NCBI GenBank assembly: GCA_020853655.1
Contig: JADYYL010000223.1
Location: forward strand, 1 to 10,540
DNA from: Deltaproteobacteria bacterium
GTDB lineage: Bacteria > Bdellovibrionota_C > UBA2361 > SZUA-149 > JADYYL01
Reading direction: 5' to 3'
Length of the DNA: 10,540 nt
Positions 1-6,366 of the stretch are shown one piece after another; position 1 is the first letter of the stretch, and each line of letters begins with the position of its first letter. The position numbers were made by a program, and so were the translations under genes. The notes beneath the pieces are model-generated. The model searched no databases. It saw only the letters and a list, made by a program, of their open reading frames with translations, and was not told the origin of the DNA.

Positions 1-377
1 ATCGAGAGCGGAGCACTGAGAGAAACAAAAAGGTTCGCGCCAACAGCGATCAAAAACCAAGAGACGAGTGCCCCCACGGAAACGAGCGCTCGAACGACTG
101 TCCCGACGCGGCCCAGCTCCGAAAAGCGAAAGCTCAGCCCTTCCTCGAAGAGAATGATCGCGATCGCGAGCGCAACGAGCGGCGAGAGGACCTCTCCGAA
201 CAACACATCGGGGTTGAGCGAATACTCTGGCGCCCAAACACCGAGCACCGGTCCCGCGAGAAAGCCCGCAAGGAGCAAGAGCAATAGAGAAGGAAGCCGA
301 AGGCGCCACGCGAGCCACTGCGCGAAGACGCCAAGGAGAATGATTGCGGCAAGGCCCTGAAGAAGAAACTGTGTCAT
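1..377 (-). CDS. Sodium/proton antiporter, CPA1/NhaP type, N-terminal part (runs off left edge)
   Basis: The minus-strand frame opens at the ATG at 377-375 and stays open for 125 codons to the window edge, so only the N-terminus is present. The visible protein starts MTQFLLQGLAAIILLG and has at least three hydrophobic helices: about residues 5-20, 27-45 and 63-80, with another beginning near 100. The segment WRLRLPSLLLLLLAGFLAGP followed later by IILFEEGLSF is the pattern of CPA1 sodium (or potassium)/proton antiporters, inner-membrane exchangers for ion and pH homeostasis. The usual motif is FEGGL; here the first glycine is glutamate. Upstream there is no convincing Shine-Dalgarno sequence, so the start rests on the fit of the first helix. 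The family call is fairly secure; the exact ion and subfamily (for example with C-terminal TrkA domains) cannot be judged from this fragment. Confidence 0.8.
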   Translation of the reverse strand, partial: MTQFLLQGLAAIILLGVFAQWLAWRLRLPSLLLLLLAGFLAGPVLGVWAPEYSLNPDVLFGEVLSPLVALAIAIILFEEGLSFRFSELGRVGTVVRALVSVGALVSWFLIAVGANLFVSLSAPLS

Positions 378-758
378 CGTAACCGAAATGGTCTCGCTCA
401 ACTCTCCGAGCTACGGAGACTCGGATCTCGCCTTCGCCGGCCCGTTGAACAAAAATGGGAGGGGCGTCACGCCATCAAAACATTCCTCCGCTCAGATCGG
501 CACGCGTTGAAAGGCGCCCGCGTTCTATCAGGGCTGTGCAGGCTTTTCTCTGTGCTTGACTGTCTGCGCGGGGTTTTTCACAACCCTGCTATACACGATT
601 GATTCCCTCACGCAATTTATGCTCTTGCGACGGGAAACGGGCGAAGCGTAGACTCACTGAATAACTCTGAATTGATAATTCGGTGGCGCATCCCCGTGTC
701 ACCGTGGGACCCTGCATCCATGTTTCGAGAGCCAACACATTTCAATCGAACCCCGAGA
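378..758. other. Intergenic region between divergent genes, no gene seen
   Basis: This stretch separates the leftward antiporter gene from the rightward lipoprotein gene and must hold both promoters. I see no convincing reading frame or RNA gene. The only promoter-like element I can name is the extended -10 sequence at 587-595 for the rightward gene. A small inverted repeat (GGGTT/AACCC, about 572-586) sits directly upstream of it, but with only 5 bp it may be chance. Confidence 0.5.
587..595 (+). promoter_or_regulatory. Possible extended -10 promoter for the lipoprotein gene
   Basis: TGCTATACA fits an extended -10 element (TGn followed by TATACA, 4 of 6 to TATAAT). No good -35 lies 16-18 bp upstream, although TTGACT occurs 28 bp before the -10; extended -10 promoters can work without a -35. 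Transcription would begin near 602 and leave a leader of roughly 155 nt before the ATG at 759. Confidence 0.35.
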
Positions 759-1577
759 ATGCGGGCACTCTCCCAGAGGTCGAGATCGAGTGTGTCTCGA
801 GCGCTCACCTCGTCATCTGCGCTAGCCTTTGCATCGCTCCTTGTCTTTGGGATCACCGGGTGCAACGACTTTTTTACGAAAGATATCGAACTGGGAACCA
901 AGTCCTCCACATCGTCTGGCGGATCCGGCGGCGGTTCCGGCGGTGGAACGAATCAGGCGGATGATGACGCGGATGGGTTGAGTAACGCCGTCGAAGAGTT
1001 GTTTTCGATGGATCCCGTCAATTCAGACTCGGATTTCGATGGCGTCGCAGACGGGCTCGAATTCGTCGGAGAGAACGGCGACCCGCTCAATGGCTCTGCC
1101 GTTCCCTCGGATGATAACCGCTCAAAAATCCTTCCGGACGCGGATGTCATCCAAAACGAAGCCGACCGAGACCGTGACGGCCTAGGTGACGGATTCGAAA
1201 CAGAGAACGGATTGTCTGCAGACGATCCGGATACTGACGACGACGGATATCAGGACGGGCTGGAGCTGGTCGCAGGTTCGAATCCCTTCGATTCGACAAG
1301 TCGACCAGAGCGCGATTCTCCGCCGGCGTCAGATGGCGTCACTCGAACCGGCAACCCGCCGCTCGACAGCGATGGCGATGGGATCAGCGACGCGCAGGAA
1401 AATGGGCAGGGCCTGAGCACAACGGCCGCCGACACGGACGGTGACGGGTTTGGCGACGGAATCGAGTTGCTCGTGTCAAGCGAAGCGAATGACGCAGCCA
1501 GCGTACCGAACCTCACCGTTCCGGCTGCGCCTGTGGAAAGCGCAACGCCCGAGCCGACGCCCGAGCCGATCGAATAG
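759..1577 (+). CDS. Lipoprotein with calcium-binding thrombospondin type 3-like repeats
   Basis: The product is a 272-residue predicted lipoprotein, probably displayed on the envelope. From the ATG at 759 the protein has a basic n-region, a hydrophobic core and a lipobox ITGC with the lipidated cysteine at residue 35. A Ser/Gly-rich linker (about 49-64) follows, then three modules each holding two acidic loops of the D-x-D-x-D-G-x-x-D type (for example DDDADGLSNAVEE, DTDDDGYQDGLEL, DTDGDGFGDGIEL), which is the thrombospondin type 3 / calcium-loop pattern. The C-terminus is Pro-Glu rich (TPEPTPEPIE). The start is uncertain: in-frame ATG at 720 has a weak GGGA 10 nt upstream but gives an unusually long n-region, and TTG at 672 is also open; I prefer 759 because it gives a normal signal peptide. 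Calcium binding is inferred from the motif; the role is unknown. The gene downstream lies 78 nt away on the same strand and may be co-transcribed. Confidence 0.75.
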   Translation: MRALSQRSRSSVSRALTSSSALAFASLLVFGITGCNDFFTKDIELGTKSSTSSGGSGGGSGGGTNQADDDADGLSNAVEELFSMDPVNSDSDFDGVADGLEFVGENGDPLNGSAVPSDDNRSKILPDADVIQNEADRDRDGLGDGFETENGLSADDPDTDDDGYQDGLELVAGSNPFDSTSRPERDSPPASDGVTRTGNPPLDSDGDGISDAQENGQGLSTTAADTDGDGFGDGIELLVSSEANDAASVPNLTVPAAPVESATPEPTPEPIE

Positions 1578-1646
1578 ATAAAAAGTATGAGCTCTTCGGC
1601 ATTCACGAAGAGACGAGAACTGCGGAAACAGACCAGAGAGAAGGAC

Positions 1647-1652
1647 GGAGGA
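1647..1652 (+). promoter_or_regulatory. Ribosome binding site that sets the start at 1656
   Basis: GGAGGA lies 3 nt before the ATG at 1656, with AAGGA (1641-1645) a further possible anchor. The spacing is short but this is the strongest Shine-Dalgarno sequence in the area. It argues for the start at 1656 over the in-frame ATG at 1587, which would bury the signal peptide behind 23 charged residues, and over the ATG at 1671. Confidence 0.6.
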
Positions 1653-1655
1653 AAT

Positions 1656-2507
1656 ATGTCACTGAGTAAGATGTCGACCCGCAGCCTGTGTACCGCGGCC
1701 ATCGCGCTCACGCTCGCAGCGAGCGCGAATGCAGAGATCACTGACTTTGGCGGCCATACCGAGCGCTTCAAAGGCGGAGGCGATAAGATCCCGCCGCAGT
1801 GTTCGATCAATGTGCCCAAGGCATCGCAAGAGCCGTTTACGATCAAGTGGTATTGCATTGACGACAACGCGGGCTCGCAAGATATCCGCACAGAACTTTG
1901 GATGTTCCGTAAAGATTCGCCAGCAAGCGAACTCGTGGGCAACTTCCTCGGCTTCCCCGCGGCTGCTTATATCGACGAGAAAACGCTCCATACCGCGACC
2001 GTCGCGGAAGGCCTTCCGGTGCGATTCCGACTGCTCGCGAAAGATCGCGCGGGGATTACGACCGTGAGCCCCGTGATTACGGTTGGAGCAACGGACACGT
2101 CTCTCGACACCTGCACTCTCGAAGTGAACACGGAGGGAACGGAATCTACCGGGGATACGACTGGGGTGCCGGCTGCCTCTGTTCGAGCGACGAACGTTCC
2201 AGTCGAAGTGACGGAATCGGGCGAAAATCAAATCACGATCAAATCGGCGGAACCTGCGGGCGCCACGCCTTGCGAGTTGGATTCTTTTTGCTCGGACGAC
2301 AGCGAGGTTTCCTTTGAGCTGACCCTCACGCTGGATGAAGCGGCAGAAAGTCAGACGGGAACGATCACGATCAATCCGGCTGGACAGTCCGTCGAGCTTT
2401 CGGGCGAAGCGAAGGTAGAGGGCATTAAACTCAGCTCTATCTCGTTGACTGGAGAAACAACGGTCGAGACCGTTCCAGCCACAGTGAGCCTGAACTGCTC
2501 ACAGTAG
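1656..2507 (+). CDS. Secreted protein of unknown function, cysteine-containing, beta-rich
   Basis: I do not recognise a named family. The 283-residue product has a clear Sec signal peptide, with a basic start, a hydrophobic stretch (about 11-24) and likely cleavage after SANA at residue 26, so it is probably periplasmic, surface or extracellular. The mature part has six cysteines (in PPQC, WYC, DTC, ATPC, DSFC and the final NCSQ), an even number that would suit disulphides. The first half (to about residue 140) alternates hydrophobic and polar residues and contains RFRLLAKDRAGITTVSPV, which resembles an Ig-like or FN3-like strand pattern. The second half is Thr/Glu/Ser-rich and also looks like beta strands. 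It follows the calcium-repeat lipoprotein and is closed by a strong hairpin at 2530-2566, so the two genes could form one transcription unit. Function cannot be assigned. Confidence 0.75.
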   Translation: MSLSKMSTRSLCTAAIALTLAASANAEITDFGGHTERFKGGGDKIPPQCSINVPKASQEPFTIKWYCIDDNAGSQDIRTELWMFRKDSPASELVGNFLGFPAAAYIDEKTLHTATVAEGLPVRFRLLAKDRAGITTVSPVITVGATDTSLDTCTLEVNTEGTESTGDTTGVPAASVRATNVPVEVTESGENQITIKSAEPAGATPCELDSFCSDDSEVSFELTLTLDEAAESQTGTITINPAGQSVELSGEAKVEGIKLSSISLTGETTVETVPATVSLNCSQ

Positions 2508-2529
2508 GCCCTGTCGAGATCTCCAGAAA

Positions 2530-2566
2530 CATCGACGAGTCCCTGAATTGCGGGGACTCGTCGATG
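2530..2566 (+). terminator. Strong 14-bp hairpin after the secreted-protein gene
   Basis: Left arm 2530-2543 (CATCGACGAGTCCC) pairs perfectly with right arm 2553-2566 (GGGACTCGTCGATG) around a 9-nt loop, beginning 23 nt after the stop codon. No T-tract follows, so it is not a textbook intrinsic terminator; it could still terminate transcription or protect the 3' end of the mRNA. Confidence 0.6.
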
Positions 2567-2757
2567 CGACCATCCCCGCTCTGACATGTCGCCAACTCTC
2601 CCCTCGCCTCCCTCCTCCCCAGAACATTACTGACCTTCACGACGCAGCAGAGGCTCCGCTGTTGCGCAGCGGATATTTGCAATTGTGCGACCCTGTGCCA
2701 GGAGTGCGCACTCAGACAGTTGCTCGTTCCATCGCCTGCTTTCGAGCGGCGCCGAGA

Positions 2758-2805
2758 TGCGAAGAACTCGGGATGTGAAGAATTCGGGGTATTGAGAATT
2801 CGTGA
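2758..2805 (+). repeat. Three tandem imperfect 16-bp repeats ending on a start codon
   Basis: The units are TGCGAAGAACTCGGGA (2758-2773), TGTGAAGAATTCGGGG (2774-2789) and TATTGAGAATTCGTGA (2790-2805). The first two differ at three positions; the third matches the second at 11 of 16. The shared core is GAATTCG. The last unit overlaps the GTG start codon at 2802, so a protein bound here could affect translation or transcription of the TPR gene. The third copy is weak. Confidence 0.45.
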
Positions 2806-3338
2806 AGAGAGACAGCGCGCTTTTTTTGTCGGTGGCCTGTGTGGCAGTGGCGGTATGGACCTCGTCCGTGACGCTGAGCCAACATCTTGCTCATGTCGAA
2901 CAGCCGACCGCACCCGCAGAGCGCGCAGTCGACCAGTTTACCGATCTTCGAAACGCGATCGCAGCCCGTCCCGATGACATTGAAGCGCGTCGCGCGCTGG
3001 CCGATGCCCTCGCGCGCGAGGGAGTGGCGACCGGCAACTCATCAATACTCGCAGAAGGATTAGAAACGTACCTTCGAATCCTACAGAAAGAACCCGAGAA
3101 CGAGGGAGCTCTCCTCGGAATTGCGAGCCTCGCATTTCAAGCGGGCGTCTTGGACAAGGCCGCAGAATACTCTTCGAAATATCTTCAGCTCGTTCCCGAC
3201 GACGTCAAGGCAAAGACGGATCTCGCGCTCGTCTACGTCCAGTCAGATCGGGCCGAAATGGGCATTCCCTTACTCGAAGAGATCAAACGCGACGCGCCGA
3301 CCCTTTTTCCAGCGGCACTCTCTCTCGCGTTGGCCTAG
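2802..3338 (+). CDS. Membrane-anchored TPR protein, cut short by an in-frame amber codon
   Basis: The product as written is 178 residues, with a hydrophobic helix at about residues 6-25 (an inner-membrane anchor or uncleaved signal) followed by tetratricopeptide-like helical pairs between roughly 48 and 178, such as the segment ending YLQLVPDD and the one around EMGIPLLEEIKRDAP. This resembles periplasmic TPR scaffolds, including the CcmI/CycH-like type, but no specific partner is visible. The GTG at 2802 is the first possible start after an in-frame TGA at 2793-2795, and it has only a weak ribosome site. The frame ends at TAG 3336-3338 in the middle of a TPR helix (SLALA, stop, RSAGDEARAK), and the same frame then continues for 147 codons to 3782. 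The gene is therefore probably a full-length 326-codon TPR gene broken by one base change. Confidence 0.65.
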   Translation: MKRDSALFLSVACVAVAVWTSSVTLSQHLAHVEQPTAPAERAVDQFTDLRNAIAARPDDIEARRALADALAREGVATGNSSILAEGLETYLRILQKEPENEGALLGIASLAFQAGVLDKAAEYSSKYLQLVPDDVKAKTDLALVYVQSDRAEMGIPLLEEIKRDAPTLFPAALSLALA

Positions 3339-3782
3339 CGAAGCGCAGGCGATGAGGCCCGAGCAAAGACAGAGGCGGATCGAGCTCGATCGCTTGCTCC
3401 AGATGACGAGGCGCGCGCTGTTGTTGATCGGTTCATCGCGAACCCATCTCTCGGTCAGAAAGGCGAGGCGCCTTCGACAACCGACTCGACGCAGGTTTCA
3501 CCTGCCGTTGCAGTGAATCAGTTTTTCCGGGAGCATCCGATCCTCAAAGAAAAGGTTCGAAACATTCGCTGGCCTGCAGCGGCTCAGGTCGTCGTCGAAG
3601 TCGCCGACTTTCCGGTCGAGCAGATGCCTCCGTTTGCGAAGGCGAAGTTTGAGGGTCGAGTTCGAGAACTTCAGCAGACGCTGGGCGACCCCATTGCGAT
3701 CGATATCGTAGAGATCGGAACGAACCGAGTTCTGCTCAGATTTGACGCCCCAGCCGCTTCTCCCAGTGCCGCGCGTCCGTAG
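3339..3782 (+). pseudogene. Continuation of the TPR gene beyond the amber codon
   Basis: This segment is in the same frame as the upstream TPR gene and has no stop until TAG at 3780-3782. Its first part (RSAGDEARAKTEADRARSLA, then PDDEARAVVDRF) is the expected second half of a TPR unit. After a Ser/Thr/Pro linker comes a compact C-terminal domain of about 85 residues starting near NQFFREHPILKEKVR and containing VVVEVADFP and IDIVEIGTNRVLLRFD, which I do not recognise. No Shine-Dalgarno sequence precedes the only early alternative start (GTG at 3513), so independent translation is unlikely. The segment reads as the downstream remnant of one gene, unless the amber is suppressed or is a sequence error. 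Confidence 0.6.
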
Positions 3783-3845
3783 CACGCGTTCCTGACTCTT
3801 ACCTCAGCACCTCACTCTTTCCTAAGCACTGGTCCAGCAACGTGG

Positions 3846-4607
3846 TTACGTGCGAACGCGACGAAGCGGAGCTGCAATGAAAAGCGCGCCGACGACAGCA
3901 GCACCAAGCGCGACGAGCTGAGCGTGCGTAAACCCGGCGAAGACAACCGGTTCGATGCGAACATACTCCACGAGAAACCGGGCGAGGGCGGAGAGGACGA
4001 GGTAAAGCCCGAAGCGTTGTCCCTTGATACTGAGCTTCTGGGTTCCTTCGAGCGAGACAAGAATTCCCGCGATCACAAATGCGCCGAACGTCTCATAAAT
4101 CGGCGCGGGATGAACAAGAACTCCCGGATCGGTGGGAAGCACACCAAGCGCGTAACTCACGGCCCAGGGAACCGTGGTCGGAATTCCGTAGTCGCCGTCT
4201 CCCGAAAGATGACATCCGATCCGGCCGACTCCGTAGCCAACGGCGAGCGCCGCCCCGGAGAGGTCCGCGTATTTCAAGAAATCTACCTTGTGCTTGCGCA
4301 GAAGGAGCCACACGCCGAGCACACCGCCGATGAAGCCCCCGTAAAAGACGAACCCGGCACCACCGATCACCGCCCAGATTCCACGCTGAACGATCTCATC
4401 CGGGAAACTTATCAGGTAATTGACGCGAGCACCGAGAATGCCTCCGAGAGCTGCCCAAGTGATCATTGGCTCCGCAAGCTCTGCCCGTTCTCCCGCGCGC
4501 CCAAGCGACAGAGAGAGACGTCGATATGCGGCCACAAAACACAGCAGCATCATCAGACCAAAGCTATGGATGGGCAAAGGGCCGAGCTGAAAAACCACTG
4601 GTATCAC
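3846..4607 (-). CDS. lgt: Prolipoprotein diacylglyceryl transferase
   Basis: Lgt is an inner-membrane enzyme that transfers the diacylglyceryl group of phosphatidylglycerol to the lipobox cysteine of prolipoproteins, the first step of lipoprotein maturation. The product is 253 residues, typical for the family, with several hydrophobic helices, an N-terminal PLPIHSFGLMMLL segment and the family signature near residues 127-140 as GRIGCHLSGDGDYG. This differs from the Escherichia coli form (GRIGNFINGELWG): Asn146 and Glu151 correspond to Cys131 and Asp136, and the His103 region reads GFVFYGGFIGG with tyrosine. I recall such variants in Lgt proteins of other phyla, so activity is still likely. 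The C-terminal RFLVEYVRIEP matches the conserved arginine region. The start is GTG at 4607 because of a perfect ribosome site at 4612-4619; the longer frame to 4679 lies inside tlpA. It overlaps the tlpA stop as GTGA. Confidence 0.9.
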   Translation of the reverse strand: MIPVVFQLGPLPIHSFGLMMLLCFVAAYRRLSLSLGRAGERAELAEPMITWAALGGILGARVNYLISFPDEIVQRGIWAVIGGAGFVFYGGFIGGVLGVWLLLRKHKVDFLKYADLSGAALAVGYGVGRIGCHLSGDGDYGIPTTVPWAVSYALGVLPTDPGVLVHPAPIYETFGAFVIAGILVSLEGTQKLSIKGQRFGLYLVLSALARFLVEYVRIEPVVFAGFTHAQLVALGAAVVGALFIAAPLRRVRT

Positions 4608-5251
4608 TGTGTCACCTCCGCGTTCCCCACCGGGAGTAGAATCTTCTCTATCTCTGCCCGATAGGCCGGAGAGTCCCACGGGCGATCCCCCATCACGCGC
4701 ACCGTGAACGCCTGCTGTTCGAGATCAAAGATCTTCTGAACGCGCCCATCGGGACCGATGAAGATCGTTTCGGGAAAGCCGCTGACGCCGAACTCATTCG
4801 GCACGGAAAATCGGGGATCGAGCGCGATCGGAAAAGAAATGGAATTTGACGCTAAAAAGTCATCGACATCCTTTCTACCTTTTTCGGGATCAACGTTCAC
4901 AGACACCAAGGTCAATCCTTTGCTTCCCAGGAGCTGATGAACTCTCTCCAATGCGGGCATCTCTGCGACGCACGGAGCACACCACGTGGCCCAAAAGTTC
5001 AGCATCACGTTCTTTCCGCGGAATTCTGAGAGCGTCACCCGAGCGCCGCGAACATCCGTCAGCGAGAAATCTGGGGCAACCGCTCCCTCTTCGAAACGAC
5101 CCGCCGGATCGAGCGCACTGCCTCTCTTAGGGGCGCCTCCTTTTCGAGAGGAGTCGGATTGGCAAGCCATCGACGACAGTGCGCAAAGCGCGAGAGCGAG
5201 AACGGAAACACCGCGGACAAAGGCCCGGAGATTTTTGGTGCGCCGCGACAT
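4604..5251 (-). CDS. TlpA/ResA-like thioredoxin-fold lipoprotein
   Basis: This is a periplasm-facing thiol-disulphide oxidoreductase of the TlpA/ResA family, the kind that reduces or rearranges disulphides in exported proteins such as cytochrome c apoproteins. The 215-residue product has a basic start, a hydrophobic segment (about 15-27) and the lipobox SMAC with Cys30, so it is a predicted lipoprotein. After a short linker the thioredoxin domain runs from about residue 57 to 210, with active site WCAPC (cysteines 91 and 94) and the cis-proline in GFPETI (Pro160). Two in-frame ATGs lie at 5257 and 5251; AGGGAG (5264-5259) is 7 nt from the second but only 1 nt from the first, so I use 5251. 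It is co-transcribed with lgt, whose start overlaps its stop. The redox partner is unknown; no cytochrome genes are in the window. Confidence 0.88.
   Translation of the reverse strand: MSRRTKNLRAFVRGVSVLALALCALSSMACQSDSSRKGGAPKRGSALDPAGRFEEGAVAPDFSLTDVRGARVTLSEFRGKNVMLNFWATWCAPCVAEMPALERVHQLLGSKGLTLVSVNVDPEKGRKDVDDFLASNSISFPIALDPRFSVPNEFGVSGFPETIFIGPDGRVQKIFDLEQQAFTVRVMGDRPWDSPAYRAEIEKILLPVGNAEVTQ
4612..4619 (-). promoter_or_regulatory. Perfect Shine-Dalgarno for lgt inside the end of tlpA
   Basis: On the minus strand GGAGGTGA (4619-4612) is an eight-base match to the anti-Shine-Dalgarno, 4 nt before the GTG start of lgt. It lies in the last codons of the tlpA-like gene and decides the lgt start. 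Confidence 0.75.
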
Positions 5252-5257
5252 GCGCAT

Positions 5258-5337
5258 GCTCCCTGTGGTTTCGTGACTTGATGAATACGGTCGAAAGCCT
5301 CTCTTGCAAAAGACGTTGAGTCAAGTAGGCTCGCCGA
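5258..5337. promoter_or_regulatory. Divergent promoter region between tlpA-lgt and the acyltransferase pair
   Basis: These 80 bp must drive both directions unless transcription reads in from further away. On the minus strand a weak candidate is TTGCAA and TATTCA separated by 16 bp (about 5278-5310). I could not identify a convincing promoter for the plus strand. A run of AT-richer sequence near 5280-5320 is the only other feature. Confidence 0.35.
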
Positions 5338-6366
5338 ATGGGAGAGAACTTGGAACTGAAATTGCGGATGCGCTGGGCACTCGCTTTTTTCGAAGCGGTC
5401 GGGAAGCTGACAACGTTGCTTCCGGCTTCAGTCTCCCATGCGTTTGGACGCGTCTGCGGAAGAGCTGCCTGGTTGGCCTGCCCACGGGAGCGCCGTATCG
5501 GCATCGCTCAGGCCACCTATGTCGCTCAGAAGCGCCCTACCCTGACTCGAGAGCGAACTCCTGAGGAGATCGTCCGCGCGTCCTTTGCGCATCTGGGACA
5601 AAGTGTCGCCGAGCTGTTCACGTTTCATAAGCTCCTCACCCTTGAGCCCGGAAGCGAAAACCTCCCCACAGGCCCTTTCTTTAAACACATCCGAGCCACC
5701 GGAAGCGAACTCTGCGCACACTACCGCACAGAGAAGCGCCCCATTCTCGCTCTCAGTGGACACCTCGGAAACTTTGAACTCCTTGCTGCGTATCATGCGA
5801 AGTTCGGGATGCGCGTGACGGTCATCGGCCGAGAGCCGAACTATTCAGGCCTCTCAGTGTTCATCGACCGGCTCAGAGCGAACTATCAGGCGGAAAGTCT
5901 CTGGCGACATGGACGGGTTGTCGCGAGCGGAGTGCTTCGAGCGCTCAAGACCGGTCGCTCGCTCGCCGTGTTGATCGACCAAGATACCGCTCTCGCGAGC
6001 GCCTACGCACCGTTTTTCGACCTTCATGCCGCTTCTCCTCGCGCCCCGATCGATCTTGCGATTCGACAGAGATTGCCGATCATTACGTCGTTCATCGTTC
6101 GTGAAGGAAAGGATCGGCACCACGTTCTGAGTGAGGACGTTCCCTACGACGCATCCGATCCTCAGGCTGCCGAGAAGGTGCTTGCGATTTTCAATCGGCG
6201 ACTCGAAGATTTGATCCTCTCTCACCCCGAACAGTGGATCTGGTGGCATCGGCGGTGGAGAAGGCGCCCGAACGTTGACTACGAGCGCGAACCTCAGAAA
6301 CTCCTCACGCGAGATCAGTATATCGAATGGATCGTCCGCCAGGCAGAAGGGGAAGCACGCCTATGA
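5338..6366 (+). CDS. LpxL/HtrB-family lipid A acyltransferase-like protein
   Basis: The 342-residue product belongs to the lysophospholipid acyltransferase superfamily branch that adds secondary acyl chains to lipid A on the inner membrane. Evidence is the HxxxxE catalytic motif HLGNFE (His142, Glu147) preceded by RPILALSG, the later block VLIDQDTALASAYAPFFD that lines up with the DQ/FFG region, and the C-terminal HPEQWIWWHRRW typical of LpxL-type enzymes. It is a little longer than the E. coli enzyme (about 306), with a hydrophobic N-terminus that could anchor it. ATG at 5338 is the only sensible start, although its ribosome site is weak. The stop overlaps the next gene's ATG as ATGA, so the pair is translationally coupled. 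It could act on another lipid substrate; the family call is strong, the substrate is inferred. Confidence 0.88.
   Translation: MGENLELKLRMRWALAFFEAVGKLTTLLPASVSHAFGRVCGRAAWLACPRERRIGIAQATYVAQKRPTLTRERTPEEIVRASFAHLGQSVAELFTFHKLLTLEPGSENLPTGPFFKHIRATGSELCAHYRTEKRPILALSGHLGNFELLAAYHAKFGMRVTVIGREPNYSGLSVFIDRLRANYQAESLWRHGRVVASGVLRALKTGRSLAVLIDQDTALASAYAPFFDLHAASPRAPIDLAIRQRLPIITSFIVREGKDRHHVLSEDVPYDASDPQAAEKVLAIFNRRLEDLILSHPEQWIWWHRRWRRRPNVDYEREPQKLLTRDQYIEWIVRQAEGEARL

Noticed and set aside
1575..1577. Read-through of the TAG between the calcium-repeat lipoprotein and the following gene, since both are in the same frame
   Set aside because: The second protein has its own signal peptide and its own GGAGGA site at 1647-1652, and the first ends with a natural-looking Pro-Glu tail. 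The shared frame is likely chance.
1250..1942. Minus-strand 230-residue frame across the lipoprotein and secreted genes
   Set aside because: It crosses two plus-strand genes with signal peptides and shows no family motifs.
1659..2231. Minus-strand 190-residue frame inside the secreted-protein gene
   Set aside because: Arg- and His-rich composition and no ribosome site; shadow of the plus-strand gene.
2548..2778. Plus-strand 76-residue frame between the secreted-protein gene and the TPR gene
   Set aside because: It overlaps the hairpin and the tandem repeats, lacks a ribosome site and has no protein-like features.
3336..3338. Reassigned TAG codon in this organism
   Set aside because: TAG also ends other genes here (1575, 2505, 8618, and on the minus strand at 6889 and 8658), so it is a normal stop.
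3513..3782. A separate gene for the C-terminal part of the TPR protein starting at GTG 3513
   Set aside because: No ribosome site precedes it and the coding frame is continuous from upstream of the GTG.
3924..4664. Plus-strand 246-residue frame opposite lgt
   Set aside because: It is antisense to a clear lgt gene and its composition (many Arg, Ser, His and no domain) is that of a shadow frame.
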